Notes under the pieces: generated by a model
The model's input: only the letters and a program-made list of their open reading frames with translations
The model's database searches: none
What the model was told of the DNA's origin: nothing
Part shown: positions 39,929 to 48,770 of the stretch, piece after piece
Position numbering within the stretch: the stretch's first letter is position 1
Layout: the number at the start of each line of letters is the position of its first letter
Assembly: GCF_041435115.1 (NCBI RefSeq)
Contig: NZ_CP108046.1
Coordinates: 5,146,001 to 5,210,000 of the forward strand
DNA length: 64,000 bases
Direction: 5' to 3'
Source of the DNA: Streptomyces sp. NBC_00289
GTDB taxonomy: Bacteria; Actinomycetota; Actinomycetes; Streptomycetales; Streptomycetaceae
Position numbers and translations under genes: made by a program

Positions 39929-40608
39929 GTGGTGGTGTCGCCGGGCGTATCCGGACCGGGGATGTCCCCGGTCCGGGGCAGGACGCCCGGCGCTCCCTCT
40001 GTGGTGTCGCGAGTGGGTTCTCCTTGGCCGGGACCTTTCAGGTCCCGGCCTGCCCGCTCACTTTCGATGAGCTCGTTCAGCCAGCGCACTTCGCGCTCCA
40101 CGGACTCCATCCCGTGGCGCTGGAGCTCAAGCGTGTAGTCGTCGAGGCGCTCCCGGGTGCGTGCCAGGGAGGCGCGCATCTTTTCGAGACGCTCCTCCAG
40201 CCGGCTGCGGCGACCCTCCAGTACGCGCATGCGTACGTCGCGTGACGTCTGCCCGAAGAAGGCGAAGCGGGCGGCGAAGTGTTCGTCCTCGTACGCGTCG
40301 GGTCCCGTCTGCGAGAGCAGCTCCTCGAAGTGCTCCTTACCTTCCGCCGTCAACCGATAGACGATCTTGGCGCGACGCCCTGCGAGTGGTGTCGCGGTGA
40401 GGGCCGCCTCGGAGGCGGCCGCCGTCTCTTCGATCAACCAGCCGTTGGCGAGCAGCGTCTTGAGGCAGGGATACAGCGTTCCGTAGCTGAACGCACGGAA
40501 CACGCCCAGCGACGTGTTGAGCCGTTTGCGCAGCTCATAGCCGTGCATCGGGGACTCGCGGAGCAGGCCGAGGACGGCGAACTCGAGGATTCCGGCACGC
40601 CGGCTCAT
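39925..40608 (-). CDS. PadR family transcriptional regulator
   Basis: 227 residues. The PadR winged helix is at the N-terminus: [46 protein letters not shown], and the wing [18 protein letters not shown]. The rest is a coiled-coil dimer region ([41 protein letters not shown]) and a Pro/Gly-rich tail. A 27-bp palindrome 48 bases upstream is a good candidate operator, so it probably represses itself and, by read-through, could affect ino1. The neighbourhood with ino1 is conserved in Streptomyces. The ligand is unknown. Confidence 0.92.
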   Translation of the reverse strand: MSRRAGILEFAVLGLLRESPMHGYELRKRLNTSLGVFRAFSYGTLYPCLKTLLANGWLIEETAAASEAALTATPLAGRRAKIVYRLTAEGKEHFEELLSQTGPDAYEDEHFAARFAFFGQTSRDVRMRVLEGRRSRLEERLEKMRASLARTRERLDDYTLELQRHGMESVEREVRWLNELIESERAGRDLKGPGQGEPTRDTTEGAPGVLPRTGDIPGPDTPGDTTT

Positions 40609-40656
40609 CGTCGCCTCCTCTCTGCCACGGACGGGCCCTGACGGTCTTTATGCCGA

Positions 40657-40683
40657 GCTGATGTATCGACTCGATACATCAGC
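40657..40683. promoter_or_regulatory. Likely PadR operator
   Basis: Perfect inverted repeat with 13-bp arms (GCTGATGTATCGA / TCGATACATCAGC) and a 1-base centre, 48 bases upstream of the padR start. ATGTAT/ATACAT half-sites are typical of PadR-family operators. Confidence 0.75.
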
Positions 40684-40822
40684 ACGATAGATCGAGCTTC
40701 CGGTTGCGGCAAGAGAGGAGAGGGTGAACGGGATCACATCACTGATTCATTGCGAGCAAGTTGCCAGGTTTGGGGTGAACTTCTGGGCTAGACAGGTTTT
40801 GGCGGTGCGTAGTCTGTGCGCC

Positions 40823-40975
40823 ATGCACACCACCGGGAACCGAGTGACGCATGGGGACGTCCTCGTCCCCGGTGCAGTACGGGTGAATGCGGGACCGACC
40901 ACATCCGTACTTCGGGGGGACCGGAAACCAGTCGCCTTTTCCAGGCGCGCAAAGGTGCGCCTGCCCGAGGAGTAG
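40823..40975 (+). CDS. Possible leaderless 50-residue ORF upstream of the PBP
   Basis: An ATG 9 bases after a -10-like TAGTCT, with no ribosome site, opens 50 codons (MHTTGNRVTHGDVLVPGAV...). The frame ends in GAGGAGTAG, which also supplies the ribosome site of the PBP gene 8 bases later. This layout would suit a translated leader coupling ribosomes to the PBP start. It has no recognisable domain and may be chance. Confidence 0.3.
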   Translation: MHTTGNRVTHGDVLVPGAVRVNAGPTTSVLRGDRKPVAFSRRAKVRLPEE

Positions 40976-40982
40976 TCGTTCG

Positions 40983-43691
40983 ATGAGCGAGCACCGTCGC
41001 AAACCGCCGCCGCCGCAGGGAGGCGGACGTGCCGCGAACCGACGCGGCCAGTCCAGCTCGTCCTCCGGCCGCCGTGCGGCACCGCGAGGCGCCACCGGGT
41101 CTCTTTCCGACTCCTATGGGACGAGCGCCCAGGAGTCGGCCTCCTACGGTCCGGGGGGTGAGGAACGCCTGTCCGGTGGCCGTGCGGAAGCCCGTCGCGC
41201 GGCGCAGAGAAGCAGTGGCAGCCGTCGCAGAGCGGAAGAGCCCGTCGGCCGCGGTGGCCGGCGTGGTGGCCCCGGGGGTCCCAACGGTCCCGGCGGCCGG
41301 GGCAGAGGACGCCCTGCCGGTCCCGTGAAGAAGCGGTTCATCGACTACCCGCGGGCGGGAAAGTACGGCGTGGGTCGCTGGTTGCCGTCGTGGAAGCTGG
41401 TGACGGGACTGTTCCTCGGCTTCATGGGCAGCCTGGTCGCCGTCGCCGGCATCGGCTACGCGATGGTGAGTGTCCCCAACGAGGCCCAGACGGCGAAGGC
41501 GCAGAACAACGTCTTCTACTGGGGCGACGGCACCGAGATGGTCTCCACGGGTGGCGAGACGAACCGGCAGATCATCAACTATGCGTCCATCCCCAAAGCG
41601 ATGCGGTACGCCGTCATCTCGCAGGAGAACAAGACCTTCGAGACCGACAGCGGTATCGACCCCAAGGGCATCGCCCGCGCCGTGTACAACATGGCCACGG
41701 GCGGTCAGACGCAGGGTGGCTCCACCATCACCCAGCAGTACGTCAAGAACGCGCGGCTGGACGACCAGTCGCAGACCATCTCGCGCAAGTTCAAGGAGAT
41801 CTTCATCTCCGTGAAGGTGGGCACCACGGTCTCCAAAGAGAAGATCATGGCCGGCTACCTGAACTCCGCGTACTACGGGCGCAGCGCCTTCGGGCTCCAG
41901 GCGGCGGCACGCGCGTACTTCGACAAGGACGCGGTCAATCTCGACGAGGGCCAGTGCGCCTTCCTCGCGGCCATGCTCAAGGGCGCCACGTACTACGACC
42001 CGGCAGGTCTGCCCAGCGTCGACCCGGTGGGTGCCACTGCTGTCAAGAACCAGAAGCGGGCCCTGGCCCAGATGCAGGACACCCTCGACAAGATGGTCGA
42101 GTACGGGCATCTGAGCGCCTCGGTGCGGGACAAGTACAGGGAACTTCCGAAGTCGAAGAACCCGCGTTCGAACACCGAGCTGGGCGGCCAGATCGGCTAT
42201 CTCGTCGACCTGGCCAAGGGCTACCTGGTCAACAACACCGACATCACCGACACCGACCTGCAGCGCGGCGGCTACTCGATCTACACGACCTTCGACAAGA
42301 AGAAGGTCAACGCGCTGGAAGCCGCGGTCAAGAAGGTCCAGAAGGCCAACATCGACCCGAAGAAGCGCCCGGACACGGACACCCACGTCCAGTTCGGCGG
42401 GGCATCCGTGGATCCGGAGACCGGTGCGATCAAGGCCATCTACGGCGGTGAGAACGCGACCAAGCACTTCACCAACAACGCCGACTACACCGGCGTCCAG
42501 GTCGGTTCGACGTTCAAGCCGTTCGTGCTCGCGGCGGCGATGAAGTGGGGTGTACGCAATCCCGAGGGTCCCGCGTCACAGCCTCAGGACGAGCGCACCG
42601 TCGTCTCTCCGAAGAGCCTCTACAGCGGCCAGAACAAGCTGAAGATCGAGGACTACCAGAAGAACGTCTGGAAGAACGAGAAGGGCGAGGAGTGGCTGCA
42701 GACCAATGACGGCAACGCGTCGTACGGCAGCCCGCCGAAGTTCCAGATCGACCTCCGCGAGGCGATGCGGGAGTCGGTCAACTCCGCCTACGTGCAGCTC
42801 GGCATGGACGTGGGCCTGGACAAGGTGAAGGAGTCCGCCGTCGACGCGGGCATCAAGGGGGACAGCCTCACCGGCACCAGCTTCCCGTCCTTCTCCATCG
42901 GTATCTCCGCGCCCAGCGCGATCCGCATGGCCGGCGCGTACGCCACCTTCGCGGCCAGTGGTGAGCAGCGCGAACCGTTCTCCGTCAAGAAGGTCACGGG
43001 CAAGGACGGCACGGTCTTCACCCACAAGACCGTGAGCAAGGAGGTGTTCGAGCCCAAGGTGGCCGACAACGTCACCGACGTCCTCAAGACCGTGGTCGAG
43101 AAGGGCACGGGCACCAACGCCCAGCTTGCGGGCCGTGAGGTGGCCGGCAAGACCGGTACCACCGACGGCAACAAGTCGGCCTGGTTCGTCGGCTACACCC
43201 CGCAGCTGTCCACCTCGATCAGCATGTTCCGGTACGACGACGACGAGACCAAGAAGAACCGCACCTTCCTGAAGATGTACGGGACGGGTGGCCAGGAGAA
43301 GATCCACGGTGCCTCGTTCCCCTCGGAGATCTGGCACGACTACATGGAGCAGGCCATGAAGGGCCTGTCGGTGAAGGACTTCCCGACCCCCGAGCCCATC
43401 GGTGAGATCGTCAACGACGTGCCGAGCCCGACTCCCACCCCCACGTTCAGTGAGACGCAGGAGCCGACTCCCACTCCTACCCCGACGCCCAGTGAGACGG
43501 TGACCTCTCCGACTCCCACGGTGAGCGAAAGCTGCCAGTTCGAGTTCCAGTGCCCCGGCGAAACCGGCGGTACGGACTCGGGTGGCACCGACGGAGGCGT
43601 GTCCTCCTCGCCCTCGGTCACGGAGTCGACCGGGAACGGCAACACCAGAGGCAACGGCAACGGAGGCATCTTCGGAGGCGCGACCGGTTAG
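40983..43691 (+). CDS. Bifunctional class A penicillin-binding protein
   Basis: 902 residues from the ATG at 40983 (MSEHRRKPPPPQGG). A basic, Gly/Arg-rich cytoplasmic stretch of about 130 residues precedes one membrane helix (LVTGLFLGFMGSLVAVAGIGYAMV). The GT51 glycosyltransferase domain shows ISQENKTFETDSGID and GGSTITQQYVKN. The transpeptidase domain has the catalytic STFK (GVQVGSTFKPFV), SVN and KTGTTDG motifs. The tail is Pro/Thr/Ser-rich (PTPTPT repeats) with two Cys and Gly-rich ends. It polymerises and cross-links peptidoglycan outside the membrane. MurJ and FemX in the window supply and modify its substrate. Confidence 0.96.
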   Translation: MSEHRRKPPPPQGGGRAANRRGQSSSSSGRRAAPRGATGSLSDSYGTSAQESASYGPGGEERLSGGRAEARRAAQRSSGSRRRAEEPVGRGGRRGGPGGPNGPGGRGRGRPAGPVKKRFIDYPRAGKYGVGRWLPSWKLVTGLFLGFMGSLVAVAGIGYAMVSVPNEAQTAKAQNNVFYWGDGTEMVSTGGETNRQIINYASIPKAMRYAVISQENKTFETDSGIDPKGIARAVYNMATGGQTQGGSTITQQYVKNARLDDQSQTISRKFKEIFISVKVGTTVSKEKIMAGYLNSAYYGRSAFGLQAAARAYFDKDAVNLDEGQCAFLAAMLKGATYYDPAGLPSVDPVGATAVKNQKRALAQMQDTLDKMVEYGHLSASVRDKYRELPKSKNPRSNTELGGQIGYLVDLAKGYLVNNTDITDTDLQRGGYSIYTTFDKKKVNALEAAVKKVQKANIDPKKRPDTDTHVQFGGASVDPETGAIKAIYGGENATKHFTNNADYTGVQVGSTFKPFVLAAAMKWGVRNPEGPASQPQDERTVVSPKSLYSGQNKLKIEDYQKNVWKNEKGEEWLQTNDGNASYGSPPKFQIDLREAMRESVNSAYVQLGMDVGLDKVKESAVDAGIKGDSLTGTSFPSFSIGISAPSAIRMAGAYATFAASGEQREPFSVKKVTGKDGTVFTHKTVSKEVFEPKVADNVTDVLKTVVEKGTGTNAQLAGREVAGKTGTTDGNKSAWFVGYTPQLSTSISMFRYDDDETKKNRTFLKMYGTGGQEKIHGASFPSEIWHDYMEQAMKGLSVKDFPTPEPIGEIVNDVPSPTPTPTFSETQEPTPTPTPTPSETVTSPTPTVSESCQFEFQCPGETGGTDSGGTDGGVSSSPSVTESTGNGNTRGNGNGGIFGGATG

Positions 43692-43714
43692 TGGCCGTAT
43701 AGCCCGACAAGGGT

Positions 43715-43728
43715 GTTTCACGTGAAAC
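43715..43728. other. parS: parS site 7
   Basis: Exact GTTTCACGTGAAAC between the PBP and GT87 genes, one base before a hairpin. Confidence 0.95.
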
Positions 43729-43729
43729 A

Positions 43730-43762
43730 AGGGCCGTCGTACCCACCAGGTACGGCGGCCCT
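43730..43762 (+). terminator. PBP gene terminator
   Basis: Stem AGGGCCGTCGTACC / GGTACGGCGGCCCT (one G-U pair) with a 5-nt loop, 38 bases past the PBP stop and next to parS site 7. Confidence 0.65.
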
Positions 43763-43799
43763 CGGCGTATTCCTAGACACGTACGGCAGGATGTGCGGC

Positions 43800-45299
43800 A
43801 TGCCCAGTGCTGAATCGACGCAAGCGAGCGTCCACGCCACGGACCCGGTGCGGCCGACCACGGAGGACGAGGTCGCCGCCAACGGCAGCGAGCTGATCGG
43901 TGGCCCCATCGGACGGCGTGCCCTGCTAGGGACCTCCTGGTGGACTCCCGTACGGATCGTCGCGCTCATGGCGATCGGCGTGTTCGCTCTTGGCCTGGTC
44001 CAGAAGGCGCCCTGCTACAACGGCGCCTGGTTCTTCGGCGCTAGCTCGCAGTACACGCACGCGTGCTACTCGGACATCCCGCACCTCTACCAGGGGCGTG
44101 GCTTCGCCGACGGGCTCGTGCCGTACTTCGACAAGCTGCCCGGCGACATGCAGTACCTCGAATACCCGGTGCTGACCGGCGTGTTCATGGAAGTGGCCTC
44201 CTGGCTCACACCGGGCAGCGGCACCATCCAGGACCAGGAACAGTGGTACTGGATGGTCAACGCCGGGATGCTGATGGTGTGCGCGGCCGTCGTCGTCGTA
44301 TGCGTGGCACGCACGCACGCCAGGCGGCCCTGGGACGGTCTGCTGGTCGCCGTGGCGCCGGCCTTGGCGCTGACCGCGACCATCAACTGGGACCTGCTGG
44401 CGGTCGCTCTGACGGCCGCCGCGATGCTGATGTGGTCGCGGGGCCGCTCTCTCGCCTTCGGCGTCCTGCTGGGGCTCGCCACGGCCGCCAAGCTCTATCC
44501 CGTCTTCCTGCTCGGCCCGCTGTTCCTGCTGTGCTGGCGGGCGGGCAAGTGGCGGGACTTCGGGAAGGCGCTGGGGGGTGCGGTCGTCGCCTGGCTGGTG
44601 GTGAACCTGCCGGTGATGCTCTTCGCCTTCCACGGATGGTCGAAGTTTTACACCTTCAGCCAGGAGCGGGGCGTCGACTTCGGGTCCTTCTGGCTGATCA
44701 TGGCCCAGAACTCGAAGAACCCGCTCAGTACGGAGAACGTCAACCTCTTCGCCATGCTGCTGGTCCTGCTGTGCTGTGTGGGCATCGCGGTGCTCGCCCT
44801 GACCGCGCCGCGCCGCCCGCGGTTCGCCCAGCTCGCGTTTCTGATCGTCGCGGCCTTCATCATCACGAACAAGGTCTACTCGCCGCAGTACGTCCTCTGG
44901 TTGATCCCGCTCGCCGCCCTGGCCCGTCCGAAGTGGCGGGACTTCCTGATCTGGCAGGCGTGCGAGGTGGCGTACTTCCTGGGGATCTGGATGTACCTCG
45001 CGTACACGACCAGCGGAGACGCCCACAAGGGCCTGCCGACCGACGGCTACCACTGGGCCATCGGCCTGCATCTCCTGGGAACGCTGTATCTGTGCGCCGT
45101 GGTGGTGCGTGACATCCTCATGCCGGAGCGGGACGTGGTGCGCCGGGCGGGCGACGACGACCCCTCGGGTGGAGTGCTCGACGGTGCCGAGGACGTATTC
45201 GCCCTCGGCCCCGCCGCCCATCCGCCGCGGCACGCCGCCCACCTCGCGACACCGCACGTCGAGTGGGGGAGCCAGGACCAGGCCGGCGGTCCGGCCTGA
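43800..45299 (+). CDS. GT87 family membrane glycosyltransferase (mannosyltransferase-like)
   Basis: About 499 residues from the ATG at 43800 (MPSAESTQASVHATDP); the open frame before it begins within parS. About ten membrane helices are expected, beginning VRIVALMAIGVFALGLV. The first extracytoplasmic loop has HACYSDIPHLYQGRGFADGLVPYFD and YLEYPVLTGVFMEV, the acidic/aromatic pattern of polyprenyl-phosphate mannose-dependent alpha-mannosyltransferases (DUF2029). LGLATAAKLYPVFLLGP and NKVYSPQYVLWLIPLAA are also family-typical. It likely mannosylates envelope glycans or lipids from polyprenyl-phosphomannose. Acceptor unknown. Confidence 0.85.
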   Translation: MPSAESTQASVHATDPVRPTTEDEVAANGSELIGGPIGRRALLGTSWWTPVRIVALMAIGVFALGLVQKAPCYNGAWFFGASSQYTHACYSDIPHLYQGRGFADGLVPYFDKLPGDMQYLEYPVLTGVFMEVASWLTPGSGTIQDQEQWYWMVNAGMLMVCAAVVVVCVARTHARRPWDGLLVAVAPALALTATINWDLLAVALTAAAMLMWSRGRSLAFGVLLGLATAAKLYPVFLLGPLFLLCWRAGKWRDFGKALGGAVVAWLVVNLPVMLFAFHGWSKFYTFSQERGVDFGSFWLIMAQNSKNPLSTENVNLFAMLLVLLCCVGIAVLALTAPRRPRFAQLAFLIVAAFIITNKVYSPQYVLWLIPLAALARPKWRDFLIWQACEVAYFLGIWMYLAYTTSGDAHKGLPTDGYHWAIGLHLLGTLYLCAVVVRDILMPERDVVRRAGDDDPSGGVLDGAEDVFALGPAAHPPRHAAHLATPHVEWGSQDQAGGPA

Positions 45300-45371
45300 G
45301 GGACGCCCGGGCGTTACGCCAGGTTGGTCTCATTTCGCTGTGAGCGAACAACGCAGTGACGAGACGCGAAA

Positions 45372-45405
45372 AAGGCCGTACACGGAGGGTTCCGTGTACG
45401 GCCTT
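45372..45405. terminator. Bidirectional terminator between convergent genes
   Basis: Perfect 15-bp stem (AAGGCCGTACACGGA / TCCGTGTACGGCCTT) with a GGGT loop, between the GT87 gene and the alanine-racemase-like gene. Confidence 0.8.
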
Positions 45406-45422
45406 CGGCTGTCCCAGGGCTG

Positions 45423-46454
45423 TCAGCGGTCGACGATCCGGTCGAACTGCGTGGTGGTGTGCCGCAGATGGGCCACCAGCTCCTCGCCCACCCTCGGCTC
45501 CGAAGCCTCCGAGGGCACGAACAGGATCGAGACCTGCATGTGCGGCGGCTCGGCGAACCAGCGCTGCTTGCCGTCCCAGACGAACGGAGAAAGGTTCCGG
45601 TTCACCGTGGCGAGGCCGGCGCGTGCGACCCCCTTGGCGCGCGGCATCACGCCGTGCAGGGCCTTGGGAGCCTCCAGGCCCACCCCGTGCGACGTACCGC
45701 CCGCCACGACCACCAGGAAGCCGTCGGAGGCGGCCTTCTGCTGCCGGTAGCCGAAACGGTCGCCCTTGGAGACACGCGTGACGTCCAGGACGGCCCCGCG
45801 GTACTCGGTGGCGTCGTGGTCCCCCAGCCACAGCCGCGTGCCGATGCGGGCGCGGAAGCGGGTCTGCGGAAACTGCTGCTGCAACCGGGCGAGATCCTCG
45901 GCCTTGAGGTGGCTGACGAACATCGTGTGCAACGGCAGCCTGGCCGCGCGCAGTCGGTCCATCCAGCCGATGACCTCCTCGACGGCGTCCGAGCCGTCGG
46001 TGCGGTCCAGCGGCAGATGGATCGCGAAGCCCTCGAGACGGACGTTCTCTATGGCAGCGTGCAGCTGCGGCAGTTCCTGTTCGCTGATGCCGTGCCGCTT
46101 CATCGAGGACATCACCTCGATGACCACGCGGGCCCCCACGAGGCCGTAGACGCCGTCGATCGACGACACCGAGCGGATGACCCGGTCCGGCAGCGGCACG
46201 GGCTCCTCGCCGCGGCGGTAGGGCGTCAGCACCAGCAGGTCACCGCCGAACCAGTCCTTGATACGCGCGGCTTCGTAGGTCGTGCCGACGGCGAGGACGT
46301 CCGAGCCCAGGCGTGTGGCCTCCTCCGCCAGGCGCTCGTGTCCGAAGCCGTAACCGTTGCCCTTGCAGACCGGCACGAGCGCGGGGAACTGCTCCTGCAC
46401 GTGCTTGTGATGCGCCCGCCAGCGCGCGGTGTCGACGTAGAGGGTGAGCGCCAT
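45423..46454 (-). CDS. Alanine racemase-like PLP-fold protein, catalytic Tyr apparently absent
   Basis: 343 residues. The fold-type III PLP barrel is recognisable: LYVDTARWRAHHKHVQEQ, the PLP-lysine motif PVCKGNGYGFG (Lys31), AVGTTYEAARIKDW, RVVIEVMSSMKRHG and GFAIHLPLDR. The C-terminal beta domain includes VTRVSKGDRFGYRQQ and VVVAGGTSHGVGLEAP. In true alanine racemases this second segment is GYADGxxR and supplies the catalytic Tyr; here it reads GGTSHG, so the usual two-base racemase chemistry is doubtful. It follows femX by 65 bases in one leftward unit, suggesting an envelope link. It could be a lyase, a PLP carrier or a divergent racemase. Confidence 0.75.
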   Translation of the reverse strand: MALTLYVDTARWRAHHKHVQEQFPALVPVCKGNGYGFGHERLAEEATRLGSDVLAVGTTYEAARIKDWFGGDLLVLTPYRRGEEPVPLPDRVIRSVSSIDGVYGLVGARVVIEVMSSMKRHGISEQELPQLHAAIENVRLEGFAIHLPLDRTDGSDAVEEVIGWMDRLRAARLPLHTMFVSHLKAEDLARLQQQFPQTRFRARIGTRLWLGDHDATEYRGAVLDVTRVSKGDRFGYRQQKAASDGFLVVVAGGTSHGVGLEAPKALHGVMPRAKGVARAGLATVNRNLSPFVWDGKQRWFAEPPHMQVSILFVPSEASEPRVGEELVAHLRHTTTQFDRIVDR

Positions 46455-46519
46455 GGCCGGCCCTGGAACCTTTCTCGTGGCTGCGGTGTATCAGAGGTAT
46501 GGAACCAAACAGCGAGGCG

Positions 46520-47641
46520 TCAGCGGCGCGACATGTAGATGTCCAGCGCCTTGTGGAGCAGCTTGTTCAGCGGGAAGTCCCACTCGCCGAGGTACTCGGC
46601 CGCCTGGCCGCCCGTGCCCACCTTGAACTGGATCAGGCCGAAGAGGTGGTCGGTCTCGTCCAGCGAGTCGGAGATGCCCCGCAGGTCGTACACGGTCGCG
46701 CCGAGCGCGTAGGCGTCCCGCAGCATCCGCCACTGCATCGCGTTCGAGGGCCGGACCTCGCGGCCGATGTTGTCGGAGGCGCCGTAGGAGTACCAGACGT
46801 GCCCGCCGACGATCAGCATCGTGGCCGCCGACAGGTTCACGCCGTTGTGCCGGGCGAAGTACAGCCGCATCCGGTTGGGGTCCTCGTTGTTGAGGGCCGT
46901 CCACATGCGCTGGAAGTACGACAGGGGGCGCGGCCGGAAGTGGTCGCGCACAGCCGTGATCTCGTACAGGCGCTGCCATTCCTCGAGGTCCTGGTAACCA
47001 CCCTGGACGACCTCGACGCCGGCCTTCTCGGCCTTCTTGATGTTGCGGCGCCACAGCTGGTTGAAGTTCGCGTGGACCTCTTCCAGAGAGCGGTTGGCCA
47101 GCGGCACCTGATACACGTACCGGGGCTGCACGTCGCCGAAGCCGGCGCCGCCGTCCTCGCCCTGCTGCCAGCCCATACGGCGCAGCTTGTCCGCGACCTC
47201 GAAGGCGCGCGGCTCGATGAAGTCGGCCTCGATGTCGCGCAGTCGCTTCACGTCGGGGTTCTGGATGCCCTGCTTGATGGAGGGGGCCTCCCAGCGCCGG
47301 ATGATCACCGGCGGGCCCATCTTCACCGAGAAGGCGCCTTGTTGCTTGAGATGCGCGAGCATCGGTTCCAGCCACTCGGTGAGGTTCGGCGCGAACCAGT
47401 TGATGACCGGGCCCTCGGGAAGGTAGGCCAGGTATCGCTTGATCTTGGGCAGCTGCCGGTACAGGACGAGGCCGGCGCCGACCATGTCGCCGGTGCGGCC
47501 GTCGAACCAGCCGAGGCTCTCGGAGCGCCACTCCCCCTTCACATCAGCCCAGGCCGGAACCTGCATGTGACTCGCCGACGGCAGGCTCTGGATGTATGCC
47601 AGATGCTGCTCGCGACTGATGGTCCTCAGGGTCAGGCTCAT
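46520..47641 (-). CDS. femX: FemX-type peptidoglycan amino acyltransferase
   Basis: 373 residues from the ATG at 47641 (MSLTLRTISREQHLAYIQSLP), with GAGGAG upstream. Two GNAT-like subdomains are clear: SASHMQVPAWADVKGEWRSESLGW... LVLYRQLPKIKRYLAYLPEGPVI, and RRNIKKAEKAGVEVVQGGYQDLEEWQRLYEIT... HNGVNLSAATMLIVGGHVWYSYGAS... YDLRGISDSLDETDHLFGLIQFKVGTGG. Fem enzymes use aminoacyl-tRNA to add residues to the lipid II stem peptide. The S. coelicolor orthologue adds the first glycine of the interpeptide bridge and matters for vancomycin resistance. Confidence 0.95.
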   Translation of the reverse strand: MSLTLRTISREQHLAYIQSLPSASHMQVPAWADVKGEWRSESLGWFDGRTGDMVGAGLVLYRQLPKIKRYLAYLPEGPVINWFAPNLTEWLEPMLAHLKQQGAFSVKMGPPVIIRRWEAPSIKQGIQNPDVKRLRDIEADFIEPRAFEVADKLRRMGWQQGEDGGAGFGDVQPRYVYQVPLANRSLEEVHANFNQLWRRNIKKAEKAGVEVVQGGYQDLEEWQRLYEITAVRDHFRPRPLSYFQRMWTALNNEDPNRMRLYFARHNGVNLSAATMLIVGGHVWYSYGASDNIGREVRPSNAMQWRMLRDAYALGATVYDLRGISDSLDETDHLFGLIQFKVGTGGQAAEYLGEWDFPLNKLLHKALDIYMSRR

Positions 47642-47821
47642 TCGGGGCGCTCCTCGGGCTGGTGTGTCCCCATGGGTACAGGGGCTCCTGGCTCTCGCGG
47701 CGAAGCCTACTGCGCCCGGAGAGCGCTCCGACTGGGCGTACGGCACCTTCGCCTCGGCCTGTGGGCCGCCGAGCCGTTCAGCGGTGCGTTGTGCGGTGTT
47801 CGGAGAGCGGTGTCCCTGGCG

Positions 47822-48136
47822 TCAGCCGATGACCCCGCCGAAGAGCCCACCGTGCGCCATGCCGAGGAAGAAGCCGACCGCGCTGGCGCCGAGACCCACA
47901 ATGAGTCCGAAGCGTTCGCGGGTCGTCTCCGAGATCCACTGGCCGTACGCGCCGATGAGGATCCCCACCAGGCCGGCCCATGAGCTGACCAGGTGCAGAC
48001 TGTCGAAAATCGCCGTGATGACGGCCGTCAGTCCGAGCACCAGGGTCACCACGAGCAGCGTGTCCTGGAGCGGATGGGGCCGGCCGTCCGTGGCGAAAAG
48101 GCCTCCGACGGTGTTGGGTCGCATTGCTTGTGCCAT
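47822..48136 (-). CDS. Small membrane protein, three to four helices
   Basis: 104 residues from the ATG at 48136 (MAQAMRPNTVGG), preceded by AGGAGGTG, a textbook ribosome site. Hydrophobic segments: LLVVTLVLGLTAVITAIFD, HLVSSWAGLVGILIGAYGQW, FGLIVGLGASAVGFFLGMAHGGLFGGVIG. No catalytic motif. It is conserved between femX and rpsF in Streptomyces as far as I recall. It lies 180 bases upstream of femX and may be a separate transcript. Function unknown. Confidence 0.8.
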   Translation of the reverse strand: MAQAMRPNTVGGLFATDGRPHPLQDTLLVVTLVLGLTAVITAIFDSLHLVSSWAGLVGILIGAYGQWISETTRERFGLIVGLGASAVGFFLGMAHGGLFGGVIG

Positions 48137-48400
48137 AGGGCACCTCCTGCGGAAGACGGCGCATCGTAGCGCCATGCACACCCGATGTGTACAGACTGAC
48201 GGTCCTGGGGGCCGGATTTCAACCGGAAGCGTGTGTGCGGGTACTCTGTACCCTCTGCACCGGTGTCTGCCCACGTCACGCCAGGGAGTCCTGCAAGGAA
48301 CCCCCGATTGTCAGTGGCGGCCGATACCGTTGCGTACGCATCACAACCCTCCTGCCACGGAACGACCGTGGCCGCTGAGTCCAAAGGAGGTGGGTTCCAC
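48137..48400. promoter_or_regulatory. rpsF operon leader region
   Basis: 264 bases between divergent genes. It contains the inverted repeat GGGTAC-TCT-GTACCC (48239-48253), which could be a regulator site or overlap a -10 element, and ends with the AAAGGAGGT ribosome site of rpsF. The promoter itself is not pinned down. Confidence 0.4.
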
Positions 48401-48691
48401 ATGCGTCATTACGAGGTGATGGTCATCCTCGACCCCGATCTCGAGGAGCGCGCTGTCTCCCCGCTGATCGAGAACTTCCTCTCCGTCGTCCGTGAGGGCA
48501 ACGGAAAGGTGGAGAAGGTCGACACCTGGGGCCGTCGTCGTCTCTCGTACGAGATCAAGAAGAAGCCTGAGGGCATCTACTCGGTCATCGACCTGCAGGC
48601 CGAGCCTGCGGTCGTCAAGGAGCTCGACCGCCAGATGAACCTGAACGAGTCGGTCCTCCGGACCAAGGTCCTCCGCCCCGAGACCCACTGA
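48401..48691 (+). CDS. rpsF: 30S ribosomal protein S6
   Basis: 96 residues from the ATG at 48401, 10 bases after AAAGGAGGT; the frame is open upstream but the family starts at [16 protein letters not shown]. The ferredoxin-like S6 fold shows [22 protein letters not shown] and ends [12 protein letters not shown]. It binds with S18 to the 16S rRNA platform. First gene of rpsF-ssb-rpsR-rplI. Confidence 0.98.
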
Positions 48692-48770
48692 GCCTCCCGC
48701 TCAGCTGATCTCGGGATTCGAGTAGCAGCAGCACTAGCAGCCAGCAGCAAACCCGCCGAGAGGTTCCCCC

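Larger units (their letters stand above)
40609..40982. other. padR-PBP divergent intergenic region
   Basis: 374 bases. It contains the PadR palindrome at the left and a possible leaderless small ORF (40823-40975) just before the PBP start. TAGTCT (40808-40813) could be a -10 element for that transcript. No other gene is seen. Confidence 0.5.

Noticed and set aside
43440..43520. Repeats of CCGACTCCCAC as a CRISPR or satellite array
   Set aside because: They encode the PTPTPT wall-spanning tail of the PBP and have no spacer structure.
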